In this document: one piece after another, positions 34,099-42,556 of the stretch | Numbering within the stretch: position 1 is the first letter of the stretch | Layout: each line of letters opens with the position of its first letter | Assembly (NCBI GenBank): GCA_963739615.1 | Contig: CAVUBD010000027.1 | Span: forward strand, 266,769-330,768 | Direction of reading: 5' to 3' | Length of the DNA stretch: 64,000 nt | DNA from: Palsa-504 sp963739615 | GTDB taxonomy: Bacteria; Actinomycetota; Actinomycetes; Streptosporangiales; Streptosporangiaceae | Made by a program: the position numbers and the translations under genes | The notes under the pieces: generated by a model | Databases searched by the model: none | The model's input: only the letters and a program-made list of their open reading frames with translations | What the model was told of the DNA's origin: nothing

Positions 34099-35076
34099 AT
34101 GGCCCGATTGTATGTTAATTCTCTCGCCTATTCGCTGGGCGAGCGGAAACTCCATGTAGGGGAATCGGCGGCGGCGGGCCGCCTGCTGTCCACCGCAGCT
34201 GACCTGGAGTCGGCCGGGTTCCAGTGGCACCACATCTGTGAGCCTTCCACGAGCGCCTACGACCTGGCGGCGACGACGACGGCCCAGCTGGCCGAGGCCG
34301 GCCAGCTGGGCCAGATCGACGCGATCGTCTACGCCACGTGTCTTCCGGCCAACGGCAACGCCGGAGATCTGACGGCGTGGGAACGCACGCGCGACGTGAA
34401 GTATCTGATGGACTTTCCTGTTAGCCGGTTGCAGGCCGACTTCGGCCTGAACCGTTCGGTGGTCTTGGGCCTTAACCAGCAGGCTTGTACGGCCATGCTC
34501 GGCTCGATCCGCGTGGCCGCGGCCATGCTCGCGGCCGAGGAGCAATGGCAGCGCGTGTTGTGCGTGACTGCGGACCGGTTTCCGGCCGGCGCCATCTACG
34601 AGCAGGCCTACAACCTGATCTCCGATGGTGCCGCGGCGTGTGTGGTCGGTCGGCAGCCCACCGGGTTCCGCCTCATCACGGTCCACCAGATCACGAACGG
34701 CGGGCTGGGCCAAGGCACCGACGACGAGACCGTGGGCAGCTACTTCGCCTACACCCAGCGCCTGGTGCTCGAGACGCTAGCCCGCGCCGGAATGACGTCC
34801 GACGACTTGGACTGGGTGGTCACCCAGAACACGAACGACAAGGCGTGGCAGATCCTGTGCCGACTGCTCCGGATCGACTTCGGCAAGGTCTGGTTCCCTT
34901 CGATGCCCGACATCGGCCACGTGATCTCGGCCGACAACATCATCAACCTGGAGCAGCTCGTCGCCGCCGACCGGGTGCGCCCCGGCCAGCGGATCGCGCT
35001 GATTATGGCCGGCTTCGGCCTCAACTGGCAGTGCGTGATCATGGAAGCGGTGGGGTCATGGGGCAGGCCAAGCTGA
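34099..35076 (+). CDS. KAS III-like acyltransferase/condensing enzyme
   Basis: A 325-residue thiolase-fold protein of the FabH class. The nucleophile is Cys130 in GLNQQACTAMLG. The usual His and Asn are not in their normal places: the HQAN motif reads TQNTN (242-246) and the GNTS motif reads GHVIS (273-277), so the only candidate histidine is His274. The N-terminal half is otherwise normal (YATCLP, LISDGAAACVV). It may condense or simply transfer an acyl group from an ACP. It is the first gene of operon A and overlaps the next gene by 19 bp. Confidence 0.8.
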   Translation: MARLYVNSLAYSLGERKLHVGESAAAGRLLSTAADLESAGFQWHHICEPSTSAYDLAATTTAQLAEAGQLGQIDAIVYATCLPANGNAGDLTAWERTRDVKYLMDFPVSRLQADFGLNRSVVLGLNQQACTAMLGSIRVAAAMLAAEEQWQRVLCVTADRFPAGAIYEQAYNLISDGAAACVVGRQPTGFRLITVHQITNGGLGQGTDDETVGSYFAYTQRLVLETLARAGMTSDDLDWVVTQNTNDKAWQILCRLLRIDFGKVWFPSMPDIGHVISADNIINLEQLVAADRVRPGQRIALIMAGFGLNWQCVIMEAVGSWGRPS

Positions 35077-35951
35077 AGGAGGCCGTTGCTTCGCTCGGCG
35101 TCACGGCCGCGCGATTGAGCCACCTGTCACAGCGGTCATACCAGAATCCATATGAGGCGCTGAAGTGGCCGGATACGGTTGACCCGGACTCGGAGTGGTT
35201 CGGCTCGCCCGAGCTGCTCAGCCTCTATGGCACGCCGCTGTGGGAGAGCCTCGGCGCGCGCACCCGCTGCCGACTTGCTTTCTTCGAAGCGGCCAACTTC
35301 TACAGCCTCAACATCCATGGCGAGAAGAGCCTCATACAGGGGCTGGCCGCGCGCCTGTACCGCAAGGACCTGGTGGAGGTCGCGGACTACCTGCATCACT
35401 TCCTCGACGAGGAGAACAAACACAGCATCTTCTTCGGCGGATTTTGCACGCGGTACGCCCGCGTGTACCGCACTAGGCAACTCGCCGGGACCGAATCGCA
35501 TCCGCGTGACGTGGAGGATTTCCTTTTCTTCGCCAAGACCATGATCTTTGAGGAGATCGTGGATCGCTACAACTGGATTCAGGGGCGTGACGCCCGGTTG
35601 CATCCAGTGGCGCGGTTCATCAACAACAATCACCACTTCGAAGAAGCACGCCATCTGATCTTCGGCCGGCGCCTGGTCGCCGCCCTGTGGGACGCGTGCG
35701 CGCCGGAATGGGACGACTTGCGGGTGGCGGGCATCCGCAGCTATCTCGAGCTGTTCTTCGTGGCCAGCTGGCGCGAGTACTACAACCCCGACGTGTACGC
35801 CGACGTCGGGGTATCCGACCCCTGGGGGCTGGCCGAGGAGGCGTGGGCGGCGCCCGGGCAGCGCGAGCACCGGCGCCAGATGTCGGCGAAGTGCACGAAC
35901 TTCTTGATCACGACAGGGATCCTCACAAAGGAGCCAGCTGATGCGTTCTGA
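35058..35951 (+). CDS. AurF-like diiron oxygenase (probable N-oxygenase)
   Basis: A 297-residue ferritin-like protein. The metal ligands fit the AurF pattern: Glu77, Glu119-x2-His122, Glu165, His192-x3-Glu196-x2-His199, the extra histidine set being typical of AurF-type N-oxygenases. AurF oxidises an arylamine to a nitro group; relatives act on amines tethered to carrier proteins. Its start lies within the KAS III-like gene, and the ACP and amino-acid ligase genes follow immediately, so the substrate may be an aminoacyl-ACP. That substrate is inferred. Confidence 0.8.
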   Translation: MGQAKLKEAVASLGVTAARLSHLSQRSYQNPYEALKWPDTVDPDSEWFGSPELLSLYGTPLWESLGARTRCRLAFFEAANFYSLNIHGEKSLIQGLAARLYRKDLVEVADYLHHFLDEENKHSIFFGGFCTRYARVYRTRQLAGTESHPRDVEDFLFFAKTMIFEEIVDRYNWIQGRDARLHPVARFINNNHHFEEARHLIFGRRLVAALWDACAPEWDDLRVAGIRSYLELFFVASWREYYNPDVYADVGVSDPWGLAEEAWAAPGQREHRRQMSAKCTNFLITTGILTKEPADAF

Positions 35952-36201
35952 GCAGGAGATCCGGGAGATCCTGCGCTCCTGGGTCCTGACCAAGGCCAAG
36001 GATCGGGGCAGCGCCGCACTTACCGATACAACTCCCCTATTCGAGGAGCGGCGGCTGCGTTCCCTGCACGTGCCCGAGCTGCTCCTGCTCCTCGAACGGC
36101 TGCGCGGCGCGCCAATCGACGTGGAGGACCTGCGGCCGGGCGACTTGCGCGACATCGACACGCTGGTGCTCCGCTTCGGCCACGTGCCGGAGTCCCCATG
36201 A
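35941..36201 (+). CDS. acyl carrier protein (atypical)
   Basis: An 86-residue ACP-like protein. The expected phosphopantetheine site is Ser41, but the canonical Asp-Ser-Leu reads Arg-Ser-Leu (RRLRSLHVPELL). Helix II hydrophobic spacing and the following ELLLLLERL pattern are as in ACPs. It starts inside the previous gene, with AAAGGAG upstream, and overlaps the amino-acid ligase gene by 4 bp, so the ligase probably charges this carrier. Whether Arg40 permits normal loading is open. Confidence 0.7.
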   Translation: MRSEQEIREILRSWVLTKAKDRGSAALTDTTPLFEERRLRSLHVPELLLLLERLRGAPIDVEDLRPGDLRDIDTLVLRFGHVPESP

Positions 36202-37097
36202 CCGCCCCGGCCTCCACCTCGCTAGAAGCGCTGCAGCGCCTCGGCCTCCTCTGGCACCCGTCGGGGCAGGCTGGGCTGCGCGGCCCCCTTCTGGCGCTGG
36301 CGAACCGCTGTGACCATGCCTTCTTGTTGCTAGCCGCGATCTGGGGCGCCGACGAGGAGAATCATCCGGCGTCCCTACCGGCCGACAAGCTGCAGCGGAT
36401 CGACTACCTCCGTTCTTTCCCCCACCAGGCGACCTTCCCCACGCGCCTCGACCCGGCCGAGCTCACCGGTTTTCTCGCCGGTGAGGTCGTCGGCGACCAC
36501 GGTGAGATCGCGCTGACCCGGCTGTCGCCGGTATCGGAAGTCCTCACCCCGGCTGCCTGCTACCACCTATATTGCAGCCGAGAGGGCGAGTCGTTCGACC
36601 GGCCGCGGTACCTGACCACCCGCGCCACCTGTTTCCGGCACGAGGGCCGCTACGAGCCCCTGCGGCGGTTGTGGAGCTTCACCATGCGGGAGATCGTCTG
36701 TCTGGGCACGAAGGCAGAGACCGTCGCGTTCCTGCAGCGGGCGCAAGCGGCGGTCGACGACTTCCTGCACCTGATGGATCTGCCCGTCGAATGGCTGACC
36801 GCAACCGATCCATTCTTCCAGCCCCAGTCCAATCCGAAATATCTGCTGCAGCGGGTGCAGCCGACCAAACACGAGGCTACTTACGGCGGCGATCTCGCGA
36901 TCGCCTCGACGAACCTGCATCATGACCATTTCGGCACGGCCTTCGGCCTCACCCGCGACGGCGAGCCCGCGCACAGCGCCTGCCTCGCCTTCGGCATCGA
37001 GCGATGGCTGTTTGCGATCATCGACAGGTACGGGCTGGACAGCGAATCCTGGCCCCGGCCCGAAGAGGCGGCACAGAAGGCGCAGGCCCGGCGGTGA
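36198..37097 (+). CDS. amino acid:[carrier protein] ligase (SerRS-like)
   Basis: A 299-residue class II aminoacyl-tRNA-synthetase catalytic domain without a tRNA-binding arm. Motif 2 is TTRATCFRHEG (Arg147, Glu149) and motif 3 is AFGIERWLFA (Arg269). The zinc ligands of known amino acid:carrier-protein ligases (Cys-Glu-Cys) map to Cys121, Glu165 and Cys262 with closely matching spacing. Such enzymes adenylate Gly, Ala or a similar small amino acid and load it on a phosphopantetheine arm. It overlaps the ACP gene and precedes the reductase gene. Confidence 0.8.
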   Translation: MTAPASTSLEALQRLGLLWHPSGQAGLRGPLLALANRCDHAFLLLAAIWGADEENHPASLPADKLQRIDYLRSFPHQATFPTRLDPAELTGFLAGEVVGDHGEIALTRLSPVSEVLTPAACYHLYCSREGESFDRPRYLTTRATCFRHEGRYEPLRRLWSFTMREIVCLGTKAETVAFLQRAQAAVDDFLHLMDLPVEWLTATDPFFQPQSNPKYLLQRVQPTKHEATYGGDLAIASTNLHHDHFGTAFGLTRDGEPAHSACLAFGIERWLFAIIDRYGLDSESWPRPEEAAQKAQARR

Positions 37098-38218
37098 TGG
37101 CAGCGACGCTCATCACCGGAGCCGATGGCTACCTTGGCCGCCGCGTGGCCGCCGCGCTGCTGCAAGCAGGAGACGACCGGCTCGTACTTGCCCTGCGGGC
37201 TCGGGATGCTGCCGAACTCGCCGCCAAACGCGACGGACTGGAGCGCGCGCTCCCGCCAGCGGCGCCCGGCCGGATCAGCTTCGTCGCGGCGGACCTGAGC
37301 CATGACGGAGCCCTGGACCAGATCGATCGGCGGACGGTAACGCGAATCGTGCACGCCGCCGCCGTCACCCGCTTCAACGTTGAGCGGAACGTGGCCCGTC
37401 GCATCAACGTGGAGGGCACCATCCGGCTGGCTTCCTTCGCGCGCAGGTGCGACAACCTGCAACGCCTCGCCCTGCTGTCGACTCTCTACAGCGCTGGACG
37501 GCTGAGCGGTGAGGTGGCCGAGCGCAGGCACCGCGATGCCGGGTTCGTCAACCACTACGAGTGGTCGAAGTGGGCGGCGGAAGAGGAGGTGCTGACCGCC
37601 GGAGATCTGCCGGTATCAGTGCTGCGCCTGCCCACGGTCGTCGCCGACGATGATGCCGGGCAGGTTGTGCAGTACAACGCCTTCCACAACACGATGAAGC
37701 TTTTCTTCTACGGCCTGCTGTCGCTTGTGCCAGGAAACCCGTGGACACCGGTGAGCCTGGCCACGGCGGCGTTCACCACGTCGGCGGTCATCCACCTAAT
37801 GGATCCGGCGCGCGCGCACGGGATCTACCACGTCTGCCCGGACCCGGCGCACACGCCAACCCTCGCCCAGGTGATAAAAACCTCGTTCGCCGTCTTCGCC
37901 CGGGACGACCACTTCCGCCGACGTCAGGTGCTGTCGCCGGTCTTCTGCGACGAGGACAGCTTCAACAGCCTGGTCGCCGCGGCCAGCCACTTCCGCGGCG
38001 GTCCCATCGCGGAGTCCCTGGCGTCCGTCGCCCCGTTCGGTGCCCAGCTGTACCTGGCGAAGACATTCCGCAACGACGCGCTGCGTGCCTCGTGGCCCGG
38101 CTACCAGGCTCCCGACCCGGTCGCGCTGGTGGAAGCCGTATGCCAGCGCCTGGTCGCGTCGCGTTGGGGCCGGCAGCAAACACCGGCACCCCATGAGGAG
38201 GCACGTGAACATGCGTGA
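37097..38218 (+). CDS. thioester reductase-like SDR
   Basis: A 373-residue extended SDR. The Rossmann motif is TGADGYLGRRV, and the catalytic pair is in NHYEWSKWAAEE (Tyr-x3-Lys). It resembles the reductase domains that release carrier-bound thioesters as aldehyde or alcohol, and fatty acyl-CoA reductases. ATG 37097 overlaps the ligase stop (GTGATGG). NADPH-dependent off-loading of an ACP-bound intermediate is the likely role; dehydrogenation of an alcohol is an alternative. Confidence 0.75.
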   Translation: MAATLITGADGYLGRRVAAALLQAGDDRLVLALRARDAAELAAKRDGLERALPPAAPGRISFVAADLSHDGALDQIDRRTVTRIVHAAAVTRFNVERNVARRINVEGTIRLASFARRCDNLQRLALLSTLYSAGRLSGEVAERRHRDAGFVNHYEWSKWAAEEEVLTAGDLPVSVLRLPTVVADDDAGQVVQYNAFHNTMKLFFYGLLSLVPGNPWTPVSLATAAFTTSAVIHLMDPARAHGIYHVCPDPAHTPTLAQVIKTSFAVFARDDHFRRRQVLSPVFCDEDSFNSLVAAASHFRGGPIAESLASVAPFGAQLYLAKTFRNDALRASWPGYQAPDPVALVEAVCQRLVASRWGRQQTPAPHEEAREHA

Positions 38219-38840
38219 CGAGGACCACCCGCCGGTGATTCGGGCGCAAACCGGCGCCGACTCGCCAGCACGGCCGATAGCCGAAAACGAGCTTTGGCTG
38301 TTGAGCTACTACCGCTCGTCCGAGATCAACGGAGCGCTATTCTTCGGCCGGGTCGCCCGCACCGTACGCGGCCCACTGCAGGTTGACGTGACGCACCATT
38401 TCGCTGACGAGGCCAACCACGCCAGCTACTGGACACACTGCATCAGCAACCTCGGCCACACCGCCATCAAGCAGAACCGCAGCTATCAGGACCAGTACCT
38501 CGACGCCGTCGGCGTACCCGCAAACCTGATGGAGGTCATGGCGATCACTCAGGTCTTCGAGAAGCGTGTCATCGGCCAGTACCACCAGCACCTCCGCTTC
38601 CCCGGTACGCATCCGGAGATCCAGCAGACGATCAAGCGAATCATGCTCGACGAGCGGTGGCACGTGAAGTACGTCAAGGACGCGCTCCTTGCGATGGCCG
38701 ACCGGTACGGCAGGGACATGATCGACGAGACCCTCGCGCGGTATACCGCGGCGGACAAGGAAGTCTACGCCAAAACCCTGGCCGAGTACGGCGAGCGGAT
38801 CGCCTTCCTGGCGCAGACCACGGCGCGGCGGGTCGAATGA
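38211..38840 (+). CDS. ferritin-like diiron protein
   Basis: A 209-residue four-helix-bundle protein with the ligand set Glu38, Glu67-x2-His70, Glu117, Glu148-x2-His151 (SSEINGA, DEANH, FEKRV, DERWH). This resembles stand-alone diiron oxidases and desaturase-like enzymes more than iron-storage ferritins. ATG 38211 was chosen (GGAGG nine bases upstream); GTG 38205 is closer to the site. It is the second diiron enzyme in operon A, distinct from the AurF-like one. Desaturation, hydroxylation or N-oxidation of an acyl-ACP is possible. Confidence 0.7.
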   Translation: MRDEDHPPVIRAQTGADSPARPIAENELWLLSYYRSSEINGALFFGRVARTVRGPLQVDVTHHFADEANHASYWTHCISNLGHTAIKQNRSYQDQYLDAVGVPANLMEVMAITQVFEKRVIGQYHQHLRFPGTHPEIQQTIKRIMLDERWHVKYVKDALLAMADRYGRDMIDETLARYTAADKEVYAKTLAEYGERIAFLAQTTARRVE

Positions 38841-39706
38841 GAACTCCGGTACTCGCGGTGTGGACCGGCCAGCCGGCCCCGGTCAGGTCCCTCACGGCGC
38901 AGGAGCGCACGCAGCTTTCCGGTCTGGCCGGAAGCGAGCGCCGTCGGCAGTGGCTGACGTCGCGGCACGCGCTGCGAGTGCTTCTCGGGCTGCTGGGATT
39001 GCCTCGCGACACCGCCACGTGCGGCTTCCCCCATCCGAGGGTGTCGCTCACGCACACCGACCGCGGGGCGGTCGCCGCCGGGTCGATCACGCCGCTGTCG
39101 GCTGGCCTTGGTGTCGACGTGGAGACCCACCGCCTGGTCAATCCGCTAACCGCGCGGTTCTTTCTTGATGACACCGAACAGGCGTGGCTGGCTACCGTTC
39201 GGTCCGCCGCCCGCGCCGCCGAGCACCTGCGCATGTGGACGGTTAAGGAGGCCCTGTTCAAGGCCGACCTGGCCAACCAGGACGCCGTCCTGCGCGATTA
39301 CACCACCCAGCCAGCCGGTGCCCGGGCGGGCCAGGCCCGCCGTCGCGGCACCGGACAGCTGTTCGGTTTCTCCTCTGCCCGCTTCAAGGGCGGTTACCTG
39401 TCGATTGCGGTTGCCCGGAGCACCACCCACCCTGATCCCGTTGACGGGAGGAGCGCCATGCCCATCACCTTCGAGCACGTCGCCGAGCGAATCAGCGCGA
39501 CGCTGAACGTCCCGGTCACGAAACTCACGCCCGAGACCACCCTGCGGGAACTCGCCGCCGACAGCTTCCTGCTGGTCGAGATGGCCGTCGACCTCCAGGA
39601 GGAGTTCGACGCCTTCTTCACCCAATCCGCGCTGCGCGAGGTGGCCAACCTGGGACAGCTCGTTGAGCTGCTGCAGGCACCGAGGGAACGGTTCGTCGCC
39701 AGATAG
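38837..39706 (+). CDS. phosphopantetheinyl transferase-ACP fusion
   Basis: A 289-residue two-domain protein. Residues 1-200 are an Sfp-type transferase: GVDVE (Asp94, Glu96) and WTVKEALFK (about 134-142). Residues 208-289 are an acyl carrier protein with its pantetheine serine at Ser243 (AADSFLLVEM). No stop separates them, but ATG 39458 has GGGAGGAG upstream, so a free ACP could also be made. The transferase would activate its own carrier and those nearby. The downstream FAAL probably loads a fatty acid on this ACP. Confidence 0.8.
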   Translation: MRTPVLAVWTGQPAPVRSLTAQERTQLSGLAGSERRRQWLTSRHALRVLLGLLGLPRDTATCGFPHPRVSLTHTDRGAVAAGSITPLSAGLGVDVETHRLVNPLTARFFLDDTEQAWLATVRSAARAAEHLRMWTVKEALFKADLANQDAVLRDYTTQPAGARAGQARRRGTGQLFGFSSARFKGGYLSIAVARSTTHPDPVDGRSAMPITFEHVAERISATLNVPVTKLTPETTLRELAADSFLLVEMAVDLQEEFDAFFTQSALREVANLGQLVELLQAPRERFVAR

Positions 39707-39721
39707 AAGGGGAACGGCCCT

Positions 39722-41389
39722 ATGTGCCCGCTCACCGGATGGCTCACCGATCCCAGCCCGGACTCGGGGGTGTACCTCGCGCACGCGTCCGACGGATGGC
39801 AGTACATGCCGTACCCGGAACTCGCGGGCGCCGCCCGCCGGGTCGCTGCCGCCCTGGCCGCCGGCGGAGCCCGCCCGGGCGACACGGTATGCGTACTCAT
39901 GCCCACCGGCTACCCCGTACTCTCCGCTATCTACGGCGTATGGGCGGCCGGCGCAACGGTCTGCCCGATCGTGCCGCCATCGTTCCAGCCCACCGAGGAG
40001 TACGTCAGCCACGTCTCGGCCATCATCGAGCAGGCGGCGCCGATCCTGACGATCACCTCGGATAAGTTCGCGCCACTGCTCGGCGCAGCGCTAGCCCGGT
40101 CACACCAGCCGGGCGCGCCGTGGGTACTGCGCGAAGGCAGCGAGGAACTCGAGCCCCAGCCCGCGGGGGAGCTGGCACTGCTGCAGTTCACCTCGGGCTC
40201 TACCAGCCGCCCACGGGGAGTGCGGGTGTCCTGGGACAACCTGAGGGCCAACCTTGCCGTGCTGAGGAGATGGGCGGACTTGCGAACCGGGGACGGTATC
40301 GCGTCGTGGCTACCGCTTCACCACGACATGGGGCTCATCGGCTGTCTCTTCTTTGCGGTGGCGAACCAGGCCGACCTCTGGCTGATGCGTCCCGAGCAGT
40401 TCATCCAGAACCCGCTGCGATGGCTTGAGTGCTTCGGCCCGGGCAAAGCCAATGTCTCCGCGTCGCCCTCGTTCGCGTTCGCCTACGCGGCGCGCCGGGT
40501 GCCGCCCGAAAGGCTCGCCGAGCTGGACCTCTCCGGCTGGCGCACCGTCTGCGTGGGTGCCGAAACGACCGACGTGTCGGCGTTGGACTCGTTTGCCCGC
40601 CTCGCCGCGCCCGCCGGGTTCTCGGCGACTGTATTCCTGCCCGCCTATGGTCTAGCGGAAAACACGCTGGGGGTTACCTCCTCCCCGCGGTCCGCGCCAC
40701 CGCGCATCATCCGGCCCGAGTGGAGCGGACTGCGATTCGGCGAGGCAGTGCCAATCGTGGAGGTGGCCCGGGTCGGCGACGCACCGGTCGCACCCGGCTC
40801 CGGCTGGCTCATCGGCCACGGCCGCCCCGCGGCCGAGGACGACGTTGGTGTCTGGATCGCCGATGAGGACGGCAAACCGCTGCCCGATGGGCACCTCGGG
40901 GAGATCGTGGTGACCGGCACCTCGGTGGCCGCAGGCTACCACGGTGGGCGGGCGAGCGGCGCGACCCGGTTCTCCGGCGGCGAGCTGTGGACCGGAGACG
41001 GCGGGTTTTTCGACGGCGGCGAACTGTACGTCCTCGGGCGTATGGGTGACAGCCTCAAGCTGCGGGGACGCAGCGTATACGTCGAGGATCTCGACGCTAA
41101 GGTGGCGGCCGCCGCCGGACTCCCCAAGGGCAGCGCCCTCGCGGTCAGCGGCATGGACCGCGGCCGGGCTGCCGTCGCGGTCTTCGCCGAGGCTCCTCCG
41201 GGCCCCTGGCGTGACGAGGTGATGAGGGCGCTGCGCGAAGAACTCGGCCCCGAACCAGTGCTCACCGTTGCTTGCGGGGCGCGCGGGCTTATCCGCCGCA
41301 CCTCCAGCGGCAAGCCGCGGCGCCGGCACATGTGGCAGCTGCTGCAAGCCAGCACCCTGGCCAACGTGGACGTGCGATCGGACGGCTGA
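39722..41389 (+). CDS. fatty acyl-AMP ligase
   Basis: A 555-residue ANL enzyme of the FAAL class. It has the P-loop FTSGSTSRPRGV, the SWLPLHHDMGLIG motif typical of FAALs, the AYGLAENTLG region and a C-terminal SGKPRRR segment. FAALs activate a fatty acid as acyl-AMP and pass it to an ACP rather than CoA. It starts 15 bp after the PPTase-ACP gene, which offers the acceptor. Chain length cannot be read from the sequence. Confidence 0.88.
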   Translation: MCPLTGWLTDPSPDSGVYLAHASDGWQYMPYPELAGAARRVAAALAAGGARPGDTVCVLMPTGYPVLSAIYGVWAAGATVCPIVPPSFQPTEEYVSHVSAIIEQAAPILTITSDKFAPLLGAALARSHQPGAPWVLREGSEELEPQPAGELALLQFTSGSTSRPRGVRVSWDNLRANLAVLRRWADLRTGDGIASWLPLHHDMGLIGCLFFAVANQADLWLMRPEQFIQNPLRWLECFGPGKANVSASPSFAFAYAARRVPPERLAELDLSGWRTVCVGAETTDVSALDSFARLAAPAGFSATVFLPAYGLAENTLGVTSSPRSAPPRIIRPEWSGLRFGEAVPIVEVARVGDAPVAPGSGWLIGHGRPAAEDDVGVWIADEDGKPLPDGHLGEIVVTGTSVAAGYHGGRASGATRFSGGELWTGDGGFFDGGELYVLGRMGDSLKLRGRSVYVEDLDAKVAAAAGLPKGSALAVSGMDRGRAAVAVFAEAPPGPWRDEVMRALREELGPEPVLTVACGARGLIRRTSSGKPRRRHMWQLLQASTLANVDVRSDG

Positions 41390-41473
41390 GGTAACCAAGG
41401 CGGTGGTAGCCCAGCCGCCCCCGGGATGTATCAGCGCCTCGCGGTCGTCCTCTGTAATCAATGAGGCATTACA

Positions 41474-41489
41474 TCACTGAACATCAGTG
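41474..41489. promoter_or_regulatory. small inverted repeat before ABC genes
   Basis: CACTG-AACAT-CAGTG lies about 30 bp before the ATPase gene within the only sizeable gap of operon A (41390-41518). It may be an operator or an attenuating hairpin. Confidence 0.3.
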
Positions 41490-41518
41490 GCATTGTGACC
41501 GTTGGCTCTGGAGTAGCC

Positions 41519-42556
41519 ATGGCTGAAGAACCAGATATGATGGCCGCCATTTCCGCGGCGGGACTCGCACGGTCTTTCGGCGGCAAGTCTGCCGTGGCCG
41601 GAATCGACCTCGCGGTGACCGAAGGGCAGATATTCGGGCTGCTCGGCCCGAACGGTGCAGGCAAAACGACCGTCGTGCGCATGCTTACTACCTTGCTCGC
41701 TCCGAGCAGCGGATCGGCGCGCATCAGCGGGCTCGACGTAGTGCGCCAGGCTGCTCAGGTGCGGCGGGTCATCGGTGCGGCCATGCAGGAAACCGCCCTT
41801 GACCCGCTCATGACGGGCAATGAGCTGATCCAGATGCAGGCCGCCCTGCACGGGCTGCCGGGTAAGGTAGCCCGGCGGCGTGCCGCGGCGCTGCTCGACA
41901 GGTTCGAGCTCGCTGCGGTGGCGGCCGACCGGACCAAGACCTACTCGGGTGGCACACGGCGTCGGCTTGACCTCGCGCTCGCCTTGATCCACGAGCCGAA
42001 GGTTCTGTTTCTCGATGAACCGACCACTGGAGTTGACCCCGCAAGCCGGCAGGCGATCTGGAGGCATATCAGGGCGCTGAGCCGGGAGCGCGGCACCACC
42101 GTGTTCCTCACCACCCAGTACCTGGAAGAAGCTGACCGGCTCTGCGACCACCTCGCGATCATGGATCGCGGGTCGGTTGTCCGCGGCGGCGCTCCCGAGA
42201 CGCTCAAGAGTGCGGTCGATCTACTGACCCTGCGGGTGACCGTGCCAGCGGGCCAGCGCGAACGTGCGGCGGTCGTCCTCAGCGGATTTGGTACTGCCCG
42301 GCCTGGGCCGCCGGGCGCTGTCGGCATCGGGCTGGACGGAGGGACACGGTCGGTGGCCGCGGCGATTCGCGCGCTTGACGACGCCCAGTTGGTCATCGAG
42401 CATCTGCATCTCGACCCGCCCACCCTCGAAGACGTTTTCGCCGACGCCACCGGCCGCCATATGCGGCCAGGAGGACCGGACCAGCCTGGTAGCCGTGTTG
42501 GTGTCGCTGCCGGGCCGCAGGAGGGGCCATGGCCGCCGCGGCCCGAGCGCGACTAG
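41519..42556 (+). CDS. ABC exporter ATP-binding protein (DrrA-like)
   Basis: A 345-residue ATPase. Walker A is GPNGAGKTT, signature YSGGTRRRLDLAL, Walker B VLFLDEPTTG, with the C-terminal extension of DrrA-type drug exporters. ATG 41519 (GGAG six bases upstream) is preferred to GTG 41495. It overlaps the permease gene by 28 bp. It probably powers export of the island's product. Confidence 0.85.
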   Translation: MAEEPDMMAAISAAGLARSFGGKSAVAGIDLAVTEGQIFGLLGPNGAGKTTVVRMLTTLLAPSSGSARISGLDVVRQAAQVRRVIGAAMQETALDPLMTGNELIQMQAALHGLPGKVARRRAAALLDRFELAAVAADRTKTYSGGTRRRLDLALALIHEPKVLFLDEPTTGVDPASRQAIWRHIRALSRERGTTVFLTTQYLEEADRLCDHLAIMDRGSVVRGGAPETLKSAVDLLTLRVTVPAGQRERAAVVLSGFGTARPGPPGAVGIGLDGGTRSVAAAIRALDDAQLVIEHLHLDPPTLEDVFADATGRHMRPGGPDQPGSRVGVAAGPQEGPWPPRPERD

